From Antedon mediterranea (lineage: Eukaryota; Echinodermata; Crinoidea; Comatulida; Antedonidae): 64,000 nt of DNA. Position 1 is the stretch's first letter; each line of letters starts with the position of its first letter. A program made the translations under genes and the position numbers. Below the pieces are notes generated by a model. It ran no database searches. It was not told the DNA's origin and was given only the letters and a program-made list of their open reading frames with translations. The stretch is from assembly GCF_964355755.1 (NCBI RefSeq), contig NC_092676.1, forward strand, positions 7,484,288-7,548,287, in the 5' to 3' direction. Shown piece after piece: positions 11,607-21,660 of the stretch.

Positions 11607-11663
11607 CTGAAAAAGGACATATGGGAATGTCAGTAGGCTTAAATTCAAGTTACGATAGACTGG

Positions 11664-12694
11664 CAGGCCCGTAGCCAGGGGGGGGGGGGGTTTATGGTTC
11701 GGGCGAACCCCCCCCCCCCCCTTTTACAGCGAACCCCCCTTAACCGACTGCGAACCCCCATCCCCGACATGCCCAATACCTCACCCTCATCTCCAAAAAT
11801 CCTCAAAATACGTGCCCCACAGTACAAAAAATTGTTTGTAAATTGAAAAATTCGTAAACTTGTTCGTGAACCTTCTTCTCTGTATGAGCGTCAACTAGCG
11901 ATACGTGTCTGTAAATTTCTAAAAGCTGCAAATGAATTGCCGATTTTAACCTGAAAAATAAATGTTTGGTCCCTGCATGTAACATGATATTGACGCGTCT
12001 CATAGCGAACTGGGGCACGAACGATTCGTACAAAGGACACCGCCAGACAACTGCGTACCTATAATTGTTTAGATCACTGGCAGTCAGGCAGCATGCATAA
12101 AGTATATAGCCTTCCGACGTACATCAGTATTTATGTGTGACTATGAAGTATAATGTATCATAGAGGATTATAGTGAATATTAATATTTTACACTATAATA
12201 TCTATGGTATCAAGTACTGTAGTTCACATTATGGCATCCGATTATTTTTTTCTAGACCACCAGCCGATACGTACTAAAATGTATCAATATCACCTATTTA
12301 AATATTTATATTCCTCAACAAATTGCTGTAAATAAATATTATAGATAGAGCTAGCAAATAGCATTTGCCTTCAACCAGTGTGCTTTTTTCGGGGCTGCTC
12401 CTAGATGTACGTTCGCATTGAACTTGAACGCAAAACAAAATACGGAGTAAATGATCAAACAATCGGTTCCGCACAGAGCACGCGCATCTAACATACGGCA
12501 ACAAATAGTTATCGTCCTTTAAATTATCGACGTGTTTGAGAAGGAGGAAAAAAGTACGATCTTTTTTGCTCATTGGTAGCATGCTGCACGAGAGTGTCTT
12601 TTCCGGCCATCTAGGGGTGTCATTTAACAAAATTCGCTTCGCATCAGGCCCCACCCCCCGAACCCCCACTTGACAGATCCTGGCTACGGCCCTG
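11664..12694. mobile_element. Non-autonomous TIR element, 17-bp termini, ACTGG target duplication
   Basis: Left end CAGGCCCGTAGCCAGGG and right end CCTGGCTACGGCCCTG are inverted copies. ACTGG sits directly outside both ends (11659-11663 and 12695-12699). Just inside the left end are a G12-14 run and, after 15 bases, a C14-16 run, which would form a strong hairpin. Short minus-strand frames (for example 12298-12669) have no recognisable domain. About 1.03 kb, so a deletion derivative or MITE-like copy. The 5-bp duplication does not fit the 8 bp usual for hAT; superfamily unassigned. Confidence 0.72.
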
Positions 12695-12699
12695 ACTGG

Positions 12700-13083
12700 T
12701 ATGGTTCGTGTTACTTCGACCGCTGCCCCATATACAAATGCAAGATGCCCTATTAAATACTAATTCTCTATTTATGAATAAAACAGTGTAATCTTTGTTA
12801 ATATAGTCTCTGCGCCATATACAAATAAATGTCCTATAAATAATGAATATTATTTAAAATATTGCTTCCTCTAGAAGAAGTAGCAAAAACAATTCTAACA
12901 GAAAGTATTCTAAAATAAAAAAACAGAAACATGTTTTAAACAACATCAACTCCAGTTGATGCTTGATTCTTAAAATCGAATATACCAGGAGAAGCAAAAC
13001 ATGAAACGTGTTCCTAAGTGTGCCTAAAAAGTCGAACGGGGTTTTAATTCTTTATTTAGTAACGTAACTCACCGTACACCACT
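12700..13083. other. Gap between TIR element and LINE, probably LINE 3' UTR at its upper end
   Basis: No coding support. On the minus strand an AATAAA lies about 30 bases past the LINE stop, so roughly 13040-13083 is probably LINE 3' UTR; the rest is unassigned AT-rich sequence. Confidence 0.4.
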
Positions 13084-14547
13084 CTAAATGAGTGGTGCAA
13101 GAGGCTGGTGGGCCGGTCGTGGCCCTCTATTAGCCCCCCTCGTCTTCTGAAATTTTCTTTTTAATAGTATGGTTGTGTCAACTTCTACTGTACTGGCAGG
13201 GAAAGCATTCCATGAATTTACGACTCGTTGGGTAAAAAAATGACGACGGCAATTTAATCGAGCATTATTCTTATTCAATTTATGTTTATGACCCCTAGTG
13301 GCGGTATATTCAGACTTTTGAAAAAGTAAATCACTATCAATAGCCTCTTTGTTAGAAAGAAAATTATATGTTTGAATCATGTCCCCTCTGTGTCGTCTTT
13401 CTTCTAAGGTTGTTAAATTAAAAACTTTTAACCTATCTGCATAGGGCATGCCATGCAAACTAGGTGGTAGCCTAGTTGCTCTCCTCTGAACTTTTTCTAA
13501 TAAAAGAATGTCTTTCCTTAGTTGAGGAGACCATGCCTGGACTGCAAATTCGAGATGAGGCCTGACTAATCCAATATAAAGCGATTTAATCATGTCAACT
13601 GATTTATATTTAATGGATCTTTTAATAGTACCTAAAACTCGATTAGCTGTTTCGGCTGCTGCTACACATTGTTTACTAGTCTTAAGAGATTTATCAATAA
13701 TCACTCCCAAGTCTTTTTGTTCTGTTACTTCATCTAGGATAACCCCATCAAGTTCATAAGAATGATTCGGATTATTAAATCCTAGGTGCATGACATTGCA
13801 TTTACTACTATTAAAGCTCATTAGGGATTCACGACACCAAAGTGATAACTTGTCAATATCATTTTGTAGTACTCCAGAATCGACCTCGGAACGCACACTT
13901 CCAAACAATTTAATGTCATCAACAAATTTCAACAATGAAGAATCAATGGAAAAATCTATGTCATCAATAAAAATGAGAAAAAGCACCGGTCCGAGGACCG
14001 AACCCTGAGGCACACCACTATGAACAGGGGCCCACTCAGATTTCCTACCATTCACAACAACCCTTTGAGATCTATCACTAAGCCAATTTTGTATCCACAT
14101 GCCAAATGGACCTTCAATACCATGAACCAAAACTTTATTCATCAACCTTACATGAGAAACTTTATCGAAGGCCTTTTGGAAATCAAAATATATTACATCT
14201 ACTGGTAAACCCTGGTCAATATCATATGTCACCTTCTCAAGAAACATTAGTAAATTTGTCAGACAAGATCTTCCTTTCAAGAACCCATGTTGGGATGTAT
14301 TCAGTAAATGTAACGAGTAAAGATGATCAATAATATCATCCCTCAAGACAGATTCCATCAATTTACAAAAATGGGAAGTTAAACTAACAGGCCTATAGTC
14401 TGCTGGTGATTTCTTAGATCCTTTTTTAAAAATAGGGGAAACATTGGCTTTCTTCCATAAAGGAGGAACATAATTTTCGTCAAAACATCTCTGAAATAGA
14501 CGGACTAAAGGAGTCGCAATAACACTAGCAGACTCATTCCCATCCAT
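13084..14547 (-). CDS. LINE reverse transcriptase, 487 codons open, N-terminus cut by deletion
   Basis: RNA-templated DNA polymerase of a non-LTR element. Visible motifs in order: WKKANVSPIFKKGSKKSPAD and YRPVSLTS (RT0-1), QHGFLKGRSC, DVIYFDFQKAFDKVSH (first catalytic Asp), SGVPQGSVLGPVLFLIFIDD, LKFVDDIKLF (FVDD catalytic pair), DLGVIID, and the C-terminal LEKVQRRATR...RRHRGDMIQTYNFL region typical of CR1/L2. The frame is open throughout, but the start (MDGNESASVIAT) is the deletion join, so the upstream part of the RT fingers and all of the endonuclease are gone. The Pro-rich end RGPRPAHQPLAPLI is the natural C-terminus. Confidence 0.88.
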   Translation of the reverse strand: MDGNESASVIATPLVRLFQRCFDENYVPPLWKKANVSPIFKKGSKKSPADYRPVSLTSHFCKLMESVLRDDIIDHLYSLHLLNTSQHGFLKGRSCLTNLLMFLEKVTYDIDQGLPVDVIYFDFQKAFDKVSHVRLMNKVLVHGIEGPFGMWIQNWLSDRSQRVVVNGRKSEWAPVHSGVPQGSVLGPVLFLIFIDDIDFSIDSSLLKFVDDIKLFGSVRSEVDSGVLQNDIDKLSLWCRESLMSFNSSKCNVMHLGFNNPNHSYELDGVILDEVTEQKDLGVIIDKSLKTSKQCVAAAETANRVLGTIKRSIKYKSVDMIKSLYIGLVRPHLEFAVQAWSPQLRKDILLLEKVQRRATRLPPSLHGMPYADRLKVFNLTTLEERRHRGDMIQTYNFLSNKEAIDSDLLFQKSEYTATRGHKHKLNKNNARLNCRRHFFTQRVVNSWNAFPASTVEVDTTILLKRKFQKTRGANRGPRPAHQPLAPLI

Positions 14548-15366
14548 TAAGTTTATTCATTTTGTTGGCCTCCCTCAAAATCTTAAATTTTTTGTCAACA
14601 TTTTGGACAGTGACAATAAGGATACCATTACTGGCTGAACGACCCTCATCACGTTTTATCCTGTACACATTCTCGATAGCTATATCTGAGAGCCCCAACA
14701 CATTATGGACAATATGATCTACAAGTTCGATTTCTGTTAAGACTTTACCCCCATACTTCCTTAATTCAATTTCTCTGGTTAACCCCCTAAATACTAATTT
14801 GTTAGCTTTTCTTTCTTTTTGGATGGCTTCATTAACTTCATCGCTAATTAATTTATGTAATTTCTCGTAGTCGACATGCTCACTAATACTGTTATTAGTT
14901 AATTTCATATTATCAATTTCACTAGATAGTAAATCAACCTTTGACTCCAGTTTCTCACAATGTTTTTGGACATTAAGTACCACAGCCATGACATTATTAA
15001 CAGATCTACTACAAGACTTGCAATACCAATGAAACTGGTCCATTTCTTGATCTTTTAAATTTCCGATAGTGGAATACAATTCACTAGAAACCCCTTCTTG
15101 ACAATTACAGTGAAACTATAACTTGCAAAGTCCACATTGCATGATGCCTCATCGTTATCACCAACCTCCAAATCACATTTACCACATAGACTACTTGGAT
15201 CAGTATTAATACTGTTATTAGACTGGTCTTTCTTACTACTAGTCTTTTTTTTGCTAACTGAAGTTTGCTTCCGAAGTGCCGAAGCCATGGCTCCTGAGTA
15301 GTAGGAGTCTCGGTTGTTATAATCTTTAAACTGATTCATATCTAAACGAATTGAAGTATTTAACAT
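14534..15366 (-). pseudogene. LINE ORF1-like protein with broken PHD finger, frameshifted
   Basis: Two overlapping minus-strand frames (15055-15366 and 14534-15079). The first holds a Lys/Ser-rich start and a CGKCDLEVGDNDEASC motif; the second holds YSTIGNLKDQEMDQFHWYCK plus SC, which would be the second half of a PHD-type zinc finger. A frameshift near 15060-15080 separates the halves. A heptad-rich stretch (about residues 30-65 of the second frame) suggests a coiled coil. The final part (FRGLTREIELRKYGG to KFKILREANK) resembles the RNA-binding ORF1 region of such LINEs. Confidence 0.65.
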
Positions 15367-15654
15367 TTAAATTAAGTATACATTATATTGTAGCATAATA
15401 ATAAACAATAAGTAGAAACTTACTGAGCTATGTAGATTCCGTGTTCACTCTTTGAAAATTCATCCAAGTTATGTTTAGTTTAGTTGTCATGCAGTTCCTC
15501 ATGAAAACATCGTTACCTTGACACAAACGCGCGCGTAAGGAAGTGTGCATGAAGAAAGCGGAAATGCGTTACGCGTACAGCTAGCAACAACACACGTTGA
15601 TGGTTGGATTGAATCTTACACAATATGCCGTTTAAAATAATATAAATGCCTAAA

Positions 15655-15883
15655 TGTGACCTCCAGTCACGTGTAAAAGGCAAATAACAGAAACTTGTAA
15701 CGCGTTATTGTGTCAAACGGTTTTAAATCTATCTGTGACTATGACTTTTGGAATGAAACATGGTGAAGATGACTGTTCACTTTCGGAGAAAACAACACAG
15801 TATCCTCGGTAACATGAGAAGCACGAAAGGTAATTAAAAAATAAAGTATGGGACGCCAAATGCGTCGTACTCAAGCTGTAACA
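15655..15883 (-). repeat. 3' LTR of BEL/Pao element
   Basis: In plus orientation it starts TGTGACCTCCAGTCACGTG and ends AAGCTGTAACA, so reversed it has TG...CA termini. It shares the start, GAAACTTGTAA, ACTTTCGGAGAAAAC, GGTAACATGAGAAGCA and ATGGGACGCCAAATGCGTCG with the LTR at 21424-21609. The ~40-bp difference in length lies in the middle. Confidence 0.88.
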
Positions 15884-15985
15884 CACCGGCTCCTAAAGGC
15901 GCCACTAACCAGCCTTTACAAATTCAAACAGTAAGCTTGAGTTTAACTACATAAAGATTAAATACAAGTTTATAAAGTTCATATC

Positions 15986-16360
15986 TTAAAACAAATCACT
16001 TGCGGCTTCAAGCGATACCAATTTTGAGATTGGTCGAACGATAGTTGACGTTTTAGTCTTCACTTTAGCAGATCTAACAACACCATCTGCAGTGCTTGTG
16101 TATACTTCCACGACAACTGCCAGCGGCCATGAATTCCGTGGAGTTAACTCATTCACAACGATTACAACGTCACCGACCTTGAGGTTTCCATGCTTGTGAT
16201 GCCATTTGCGCCTTTCCTGTAGAGAGGGCAGGTACTCTAGTTTCCATCTACGCCATAATAAGTCGGCCATGTACTGAACTTGCCGCCAGCGCTTGTTTGC
16301 ATGAGCATAATCTCGCGTAAGTGTTGCTGGTGGTAGTTGAGAACCTGTGCGTAACAGCAA
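15986..16360 (-). CDS. pol: BEL/Pao integrase C-terminal (DUF5641-like) domain
   Basis: Residues near the start RDYAHANKRWRQVQYMADLL, then WRRWKLEYLPSLQERRKW, then LKVGDVVIVV and PRNSWPLAVVVEVY form the domain that ends BEL/Pao polyproteins. It follows the integrase core in a neighbouring frame (frameshift near 16365). Confidence 0.9.
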   Translation of the reverse strand: MLLRTGSQLPPATLTRDYAHANKRWRQVQYMADLLWRRWKLEYLPSLQERRKWHHKHGNLKVGDVVIVVNELTPRNSWPLAVVVEVYTSTADGVVRSAKVKTKTSTIVRPISKLVSLEAASDLF

Positions 16361-16375
16361 TAGGTGATTCGGAGT

Positions 16376-16759
16376 CTATGGCTCGCTATCCTTCGGATCA
16401 TCAGACACCTTTGTAAGTGGTCGATTATTGATAATGTTTTCTACCCCACAAAACAGGGTTTTTAATCCTTCCTCCAATATTTGTTCCTGTATTAATCCAC
16501 TTAAAACTTTACGTACTGTTCGAATACACCTTTCCCACACTCCGCCGAAATGAGAGGCTAGAGGAGGGTTAAATATCCACACAATATGTCGTTGCAGGAG
16601 GTATTGGTGAATTTGGTCTTGATTCCACAGTTCAATTGCAGCCTTTAACTCCTTATTCCCCATAACAAAATTTCCTCCATTGTCAGAGCGAATCTCTACT
16701 GGAGTTCCTCTTCTGGCAATAAATCTCCTTAAAGCGTTAATAAACGAAGTAGTGTCCAA
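16376..16759 (-). CDS. pol: BEL/Pao integrase catalytic core, partial
   Basis: RNase H-fold integrase core: FIARRGTPVEIRSDNGGNF holds the second catalytic Asp, and PPLASHFGGVWERCIRTVRK holds the catalytic Glu region. It ends with ENIINNRPLT. The first Asp region should lie in the junction with the upstream frame near 16760-16790. Confidence 0.9.
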   Translation of the reverse strand: MDTTSFINALRRFIARRGTPVEIRSDNGGNFVMGNKELKAAIELWNQDQIHQYLLQRHIVWIFNPPLASHFGGVWERCIRTVRKVLSGLIQEQILEEGLKTLFCGVENIINNRPLTKVSDDPKDSEP

Positions 16760-16781
16760 GGAACACTTGACCTTCCTTGTC

Positions 16782-17345
16782 TCACGTAAAATGGACCGAA
16801 ACAGTCCACTCCAATGGTGGTGTAGATTTAACGCGATCAGCTGGTAGATCGGACATCTTTTGTTGCATTACTGGCCCTGTATTCTTACGGCACTTCACAC
16901 ATCGGCGAACAACTGACTTCAAATTTACTCTTCCACCGATCGGCCAGAATCGTTGACGTATCGCGGCCAGTGTATGCTCTACGCCGGAATGTCCGGAAAT
17001 AGCATGATAGTGTCGTAGGATAAGTAAGGTTACATGGTGATTCTTTGGAAGGATAATTTGATGTTTTGCTGCATCACTAATTTCAGATCTTTTCAATCTA
17101 CCACCTACTCGCATCAAACCGTTCCTTACAATTGGATCTAGCTTTATGAGAGAGCTATCCTTCTTGACTTGTTGATTGGTTTGGAGATGGTTAACTTCAG
17201 AGTGAAGTGCTTGATTTTGTATGTATCTGAATATTACTGTCTCAGCGTTTTTACACTCATCAACGGATATGAAACTGTTAATGTTGGTACCTTTGTTCTT
17301 TACTCTGCTTCGCCATTGTAGTATCCAAGCAAAAACCTTTATCAA
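16782..17345 (-). CDS. pol: BEL/Pao integrase zinc-binding domain
   Basis: Contains VRNGLMRVGGRL, HQIILPKNHHVTLLILRHYH, HSGVEHTLAAIRQRFWPI and CVKCRK, that is, the H-H-C-C zinc-binding set preceding the core. The frame is broken from both neighbours. Confidence 0.9.
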   Translation of the reverse strand: MIKVFAWILQWRSRVKNKGTNINSFISVDECKNAETVIFRYIQNQALHSEVNHLQTNQQVKKDSSLIKLDPIVRNGLMRVGGRLKRSEISDAAKHQIILPKNHHVTLLILRHYHAISGHSGVEHTLAAIRQRFWPIGGRVNLKSVVRRCVKCRKNTGPVMQQKMSDLPADRVKSTPPLEWTVSVHFT

Positions 17346-17562
17346 CTTGGTCCAACTTGAAAGCGGTTGATGAGGTCATTTATTCTGTCGTCATCTAATT
17401 TAACGGTTACAGCGTTTACAGTTTTTACTTCTGGATCTTCTACGATAGTATTAAAGTCGGTAGGCATTTGAGGCCATTAACTTTCATCTTCCATCAAGAA
17501 ACTGGGACCAGTGAACCACATTTCACTTGTTGTCATATCCTCTGCAGACATTCCGCGTGAGG

Positions 17563-18228
17563 CTAGATCGGCTGGATTTGAGCGGAACTGACGTGTCGCC
17601 ACTGTTCCTTAGTTGTTTGGTTAAGGATTGCTGTCACTCTATTCCCAACGAATGTCTTGGATCTCGTTTCTTCATTGTTCAAATATCTCAACACGCATGT
17701 GCTGTCTGTCCAACAAACTGTTCTATCGATTTTTATTTCATGCAGCTCTTCTCGAATGATTCTGTCAAGGCGACTTGCCAGGATAGCTGATTGTAGTTCC
17801 AATCTAGGAATTGTCTGGGTCTTGACCGGAGCAAGTCTTGACTTCGCAGTCACAAGGGTCCCGCATACGTTTCCACACTCGTCCTTCTGGTAAAGGTAGG
17901 ATGGAGCTCTGTAGCTCGTGGATGATGCATCTCCAAAATGATGCAACTCTCTATACGTGACGTTGCCGAAATCTGACGGTTTGTAGCAACGTCTGAACTC
18001 TGAAGTTCCTTTAACCATTCGTGCCATCTAATCTGCAGTTCTACTGGAATAGCTTCGTCCCATTTGCATCCAATCAAACACAGTTCTCGGAGTAGCAGCT
18101 TTGCCTTTAATATGAATAATATGAATGGTGTTATTAGTCCTAGAGGGTCGTAGACGGATGCTACTACAGACAAAATTCCCTTCTTGTACTGGGTTGCTTC
18201 TTTGGAGAAATAACGTATCCAAGTGCAT
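17563..18228 (-). CDS. pol: BEL/Pao RT connection and RNase H, frameshifted
   Basis: Three overlapping minus frames carry parts of one protein: a connection segment (SVVASVYDPLGLITPFILF), HFGDASSTSYRAPSYL (first RNase H Asp), TIPRLELQSAILASRL (Glu) and TVCWTDSTCVLRYL (Asp). At least two frameshifts occur between 17850 and 18228. Confidence 0.88.
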
Positions 18229-19393
18229 CTTGTTTTACAAACCAGTGTACTCCAAGTGCTCTTTGTTGTTCCCCTCCAAACAATGATGTTGAAGCATTCT
18301 GTTCACTGTCTGTGAGCGTGGATACAAGTTGGTTGGAGTTTGAGACCCACTTGGTCAAGTTGACTCCACGAGTCAGCAAATTCTTTAATTCCTTAGCAAG
18401 CCCAATGGCTAGTGTCTCTTCGCTGTCTACGGATTTGAGACAGTCGTCTACGTAAAAGTTGTTGTTGACTACGTTAGTTACAACAGGATCGAAATCATCC
18501 GCATGGTCTTTGGCAACCTTCCGGAGAGCAAAATAGGAACTAGGTGAAGACTTTCCTCCGAAAAGATGTACAACCATCTGGTACTCTTGTGGGTTCATAT
18601 TCAGATTGCCGTCTTCCCACCATAAGTATGATAGGTAGTGACTATCAGTCTCTCCAACCTTTACTTGGTAGAACATCTTTTCGATGTCCACTGCAAAGGC
18701 GATGGGTCCCAGACGAAAGCGCAGTAGTACACCGACGAATGTGTTTGTAAGATCAGGACCTTGGTAAAGTTTATCATTTAAGCAAACACCTTGATACTTA
18801 GCTGACCCATCGAACACTACTCGAACCTTTTCTGGTTTTTGTGGGTTCAACACCGGATGGTGCGGCAAATACCATCTAGGTTGGTCTTTCTGCAACGCCT
18901 CTTCTGCGTAGCTCTTTAACAACAGGTCGTTCATAAAATCTGTGTACTTCGTGTGAAGTGTACTCTCCTTGATCAGCCTAGATTTTAGAAGATTGAGTCT
19001 TTTCAGCGCCACAGCCTTGTTGTTTGGAAATTCCTCAGGTGGGCTTTTCCATGGCATCGATACTTGGTAATGGCCGTTTTTTAATTTAGTCGATTCTTGC
19101 ATCATCTGTAGTGCTTGAAGGTCGTTCCGAGACATAACTGTCTTCTCAGTTGGGATATCATTGAACTCAATGTTACAAAGTTGCTTAAACTGCTCTTCCA
19201 GTGGTTCTGCACGGATAAAATTGCAGTTGAAGTCAACGGACCATTCACAACCCAACCAAGAGCTGTTCGTGTGGCGTATGGCCCACATAGCTGGTTTCAC
19301 TTCATATGGTTGGTGTAGTTCTGGTAGGTCTCCCCCAATCAGCAAATCAACATTTGCATCAATGGTATCTATGTTTACCCCTTCCAGGTGCAC
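18164..19393 (-). CDS. pol: BEL/Pao reverse transcriptase, 409 codons open
   Basis: Starts in the protease-RT linker (VDLLIGGDLPELHQPYEVKP) and covers the RT palm: WYLPHHPVLNPQKPEKVRVV with FDGSAKYQGVCLND, GPIAFAVDIEKMFYQVKV, and NNFYVDDCLKSV with the YVDD pair. It ends at the start of the connection. Length and order fit BEL/Pao. Confidence 0.92.
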   Translation of the reverse strand: MHLEGVNIDTIDANVDLLIGGDLPELHQPYEVKPAMWAIRHTNSSWLGCEWSVDFNCNFIRAEPLEEQFKQLCNIEFNDIPTEKTVMSRNDLQALQMMQESTKLKNGHYQVSMPWKSPPEEFPNNKAVALKRLNLLKSRLIKESTLHTKYTDFMNDLLLKSYAEEALQKDQPRWYLPHHPVLNPQKPEKVRVVFDGSAKYQGVCLNDKLYQGPDLTNTFVGVLLRFRLGPIAFAVDIEKMFYQVKVGETDSHYLSYLWWEDGNLNMNPQEYQMVVHLFGGKSSPSSYFALRKVAKDHADDFDPVVTNVVNNNFYVDDCLKSVDSEETLAIGLAKELKNLLTRGVNLTKWVSNSNQLVSTLTDSEQNASTSLFGGEQQRALGVHWFVKQDALGYVISPKKQPSTRREFCL

Positions 19394-19459
19394 CCAATTC
19401 TTAATATCATCTTTCGTGGCAATTGCACTTTTTGAGACTGGAAATTTTGGTTTTGTGTG

Positions 19460-19709
19460 AACGTTTGGTGCTGCAAAGACTGCATCACCATTCAGGGTTA
19501 AAATTTCTAATGAGATGGTTGCATTCCGATGATGATTGACCGTTTACTGTTGTTAATTTTAACTGGACTCTCTTGCCTTTCGCATTTAATTTGTAAGCCA
19601 GGGCGTCTGTGCAGAAGGTTGCAGTTGATCCATTGTCCAGAAATGCGTACGTTTTGATTGTCTTTCTGGTTCCTGGGCACCTTACTTTAACAGGTACTAC
19701 AGCTAAACC
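19460..19709 (-). CDS. pol: BEL/Pao aspartic protease, fragment
   Basis: A minus frame reads VRCPGTRKTIKTYAFLDNGS followed by TATFCTDALAYKL; LDNGS is the A17-type catalytic motif. Stops and a frameshift near 19500-19520 separate it from the RT frame. Confidence 0.75.
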
Positions 19710-20531
19710 TACTCGTGCCGCATTTCCGTAACTGCCATTGATGACTTTGAATTATTGAGTTGAGTGGTGATTGCACTACTACTTTGGTCTGGAGTTGGAA
19801 CTGCTGCTGTATGTGCAGTCGCATTAGCATCAGCTCTAACAGGTCGTTTTGGAGTATGAAGGAAGCCCGAATGTTTCAGGGTACACTTTTTGCAAAAACT
19901 GTTCTTCGGGCACCAAGAAACAAAATGTCCATGCGTTAAACAGTTCCGACAGAGTTGCTCATTGCACATCAGGCACTTGATACCATTTCTTGTGGTTGTT
20001 GTGGTCGATGCGGTGAAGGACTTTTTAACTTCTAATGTGTTGGTCAGAGTAATGAAGCTTGGGTCATTTCGCATTTTGGCTTCCGACCGTATAAAATCAC
20101 AAAAGAATCGAAATGGTGGAAAAGACACTTGATGAGTCGCCTTGTAATTAGATCCCTTCTTGACCCAACTTTCTCTTAGGTTGGGTGGCAGCTTTTGTAT
20201 AATGTGACTTATACCTTGAGACGAATCCAGACTCGCAAGACCTGGATATTTCCCTGTCTCCTTTACGTGGAGAACTTCCAACAGTAAATGACTTAATTGA
20301 AGCAGCTTTTCCAAGATTAAACCTTGAGAATTCCTGTAGTCGCTTAGTAATGCTTAGCTCAACTGCCTCTGGGGCACCATAAGTTTCATCGAGTAAAGTC
20401 CAAATGTGTCGTAAGGCTTCACTAGGGTTTTCTATATAAACTGCATGTAGAGGACCAACTAGTGCTCTTGATTTATCGCCAAGACATTTCATTACAATAT
20501 TTACCTCTTGGTTCACCGGCGGAACATGCAA
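19709..20531 (-). CDS. gag: BEL/Pao gag, capsid and nucleocapsid part, frameshifted
   Basis: Frames 20148-20531 and 19709-20314 together give a DUF1759-like capsid segment (LHAVYIENPSEALRHIWTLL, ETYGAPEAVELSI) and zinc-knuckle-like Cys/His motifs (CLMCNEQLCRNCLTHGHFVS, then WCPKNSFCKKCTLKHSG). A frameshift lies at about 20230-20300. Confidence 0.82.
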
Positions 20532-20615
20532 ATCTTTGATTGTATTGGAAAGCGTGATTTTCCAAGCACGGTATGAGGCTGGAGTATCATCAAACTGCCG
20601 GAGTCTGGTACTTAA

Positions 20616-21400
20616 TCATTCCTTTCGAAATAGTACATTACCAATTTCTGTCATAACTATTTGAGTTTGGTCGGGCTGCTTGGTTGGTACTTCATCTCTG
20701 TATAGCAGTGGAGGTGCAATCAGTTCGAATTCTGGTGCTTGATCGAGGTTTGGTAGAGGTGAAGTGAATTTCATTAGTGGTGGCGGTGAAGCTGGCTTGT
20801 AATCAGATACTTGATTCAACAATTTTGGTGGTAATTGGTCAAGGTTTGGTAGAGGTGAAGCAAATTTCATCAGTGGTGGTGTTGAAGCTGGCTTGTAATC
20901 TTTAATGTGGGTAAATAATGGTGGTGGTGATATTGGCTTGTATTCAGGTACAGTACTTGGTTCAGCAATGGTGATGGTAATTGTTCAAGGTATTCTGGTA
21001 ATTGGTTCAACGATGGTGATGGTAATTGTTCAACGTCGAGGTGTGATGAAGATTGAATTGGTTCAGCAGGTTCCATACTAAACTATTCACTCATCACATC
21101 GCTGACATCATCGCACACGCTGTAAGTGCCGAAATCATAATCATCATCTTCAGATGATTGCAAATAGGAGTCTGCTCTTGCCTGACAAACTGCCTCATGT
21201 TCTTCTGCATTTAACAGTTGAACGTCTGCCTCAGCTATAGCTTTGATTCTTAATAGAGAAACTTTCTTCTTAGCAAATTCAACACGTGCCTTTGCCATGG
21301 CCAAATCAGCTCTCGCACGAGCATGGCTTATGCTCACATGACTACCACTCCTGCTCACTGACGATCCCGCTTGTGACATCGTATTCTTGCAAGTTTCCAC
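20616..21400 (-). CDS. gag: BEL/Pao gag N-terminal region with Pro-rich internal repeats
   Basis: From 21400: METCKNTMSQAGSSVSRSGS, a helical Ala/Arg/Lys-rich region (RARADLAMAKARVEFAKKK) and an acidic segment ending DVSDVMSE with a stop at 21083. Downstream frames (20616-21076) repeat SPLPNLDQ and PPLMKF-type words about every 117 bp (20745-20770 and 20845-20875) and LPSPLLNQ words. The repeats explain the several short open frames here. Confidence 0.7.
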
Positions 21401-21423
21401 TCACATAGATTTAAAACTTAAAA

Positions 21424-21609
21424 TGTGACCTCCAGTCACGTGTAAAAGGCAAATAACAGAAACTTGTAAACAAACAAACAAACAACAAGGTGACTGCTCA
21501 CTTTCGGAGAAAACGACACAGTAACCTCGGTAACATGAGAAGCAAGAAAGGTAATTAAAAAATAAAGTATGGGACGCCAAATGCGTCGTACTGTACTCAA
21601 GCTGTAACA
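21424..21609 (-). repeat. 5' LTR of BEL/Pao element
   Basis: Same ends as the other LTR (TGTGACCTCC...GCTGTAACA). The middle has (ACAA)-type simple repeat in place of about 60 bases present in the 3' LTR. A GTACT duplication is visible near 21590-21597. It carries the presumed promoter of the element. Confidence 0.88.
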
Positions 21610-21660
21610 CTGACCGTATACATTCAAATTCATATCTGTTTTTTGTTTATAGTGTATGCT

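Larger units (their letters stand above)
13084..15366 (-). mobile_element. CR1/L2-like LINE lacking the endonuclease
   Basis: Reading 15366 down to 13084: an ORF1-like part with a disrupted PHD-type Cys pattern, a coiled-coil-like segment, then directly a reverse transcriptase, with the apurinic endonuclease region that should lie between them missing. The join falls near 14550, where the ORF1-like frame (ending ...EANKMNKLNGWE) overlaps the RT frame. An AATAAA follows the RT stop on the minus strand at about 13043-13055. No target duplication was resolved. Confidence 0.82.
15655..21609 (-). mobile_element. BEL/Pao LTR retrotransposon, both LTRs, degenerate
   Basis: Complete architecture in minus orientation: 5' LTR 21424-21609, gag, aspartic protease, RT, RNase H, integrase with C-terminal DUF5641-like domain, 3' LTR 15655-15883. 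Domain order PR-RT-RH-IN with LDNGS protease and YVDD RT is that of BEL/Pao (Belpaoviridae). Multiple frameshifts break pol into at least six frames, so the copy is dead. Flanks show no matching target duplication. Confidence 0.92.
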
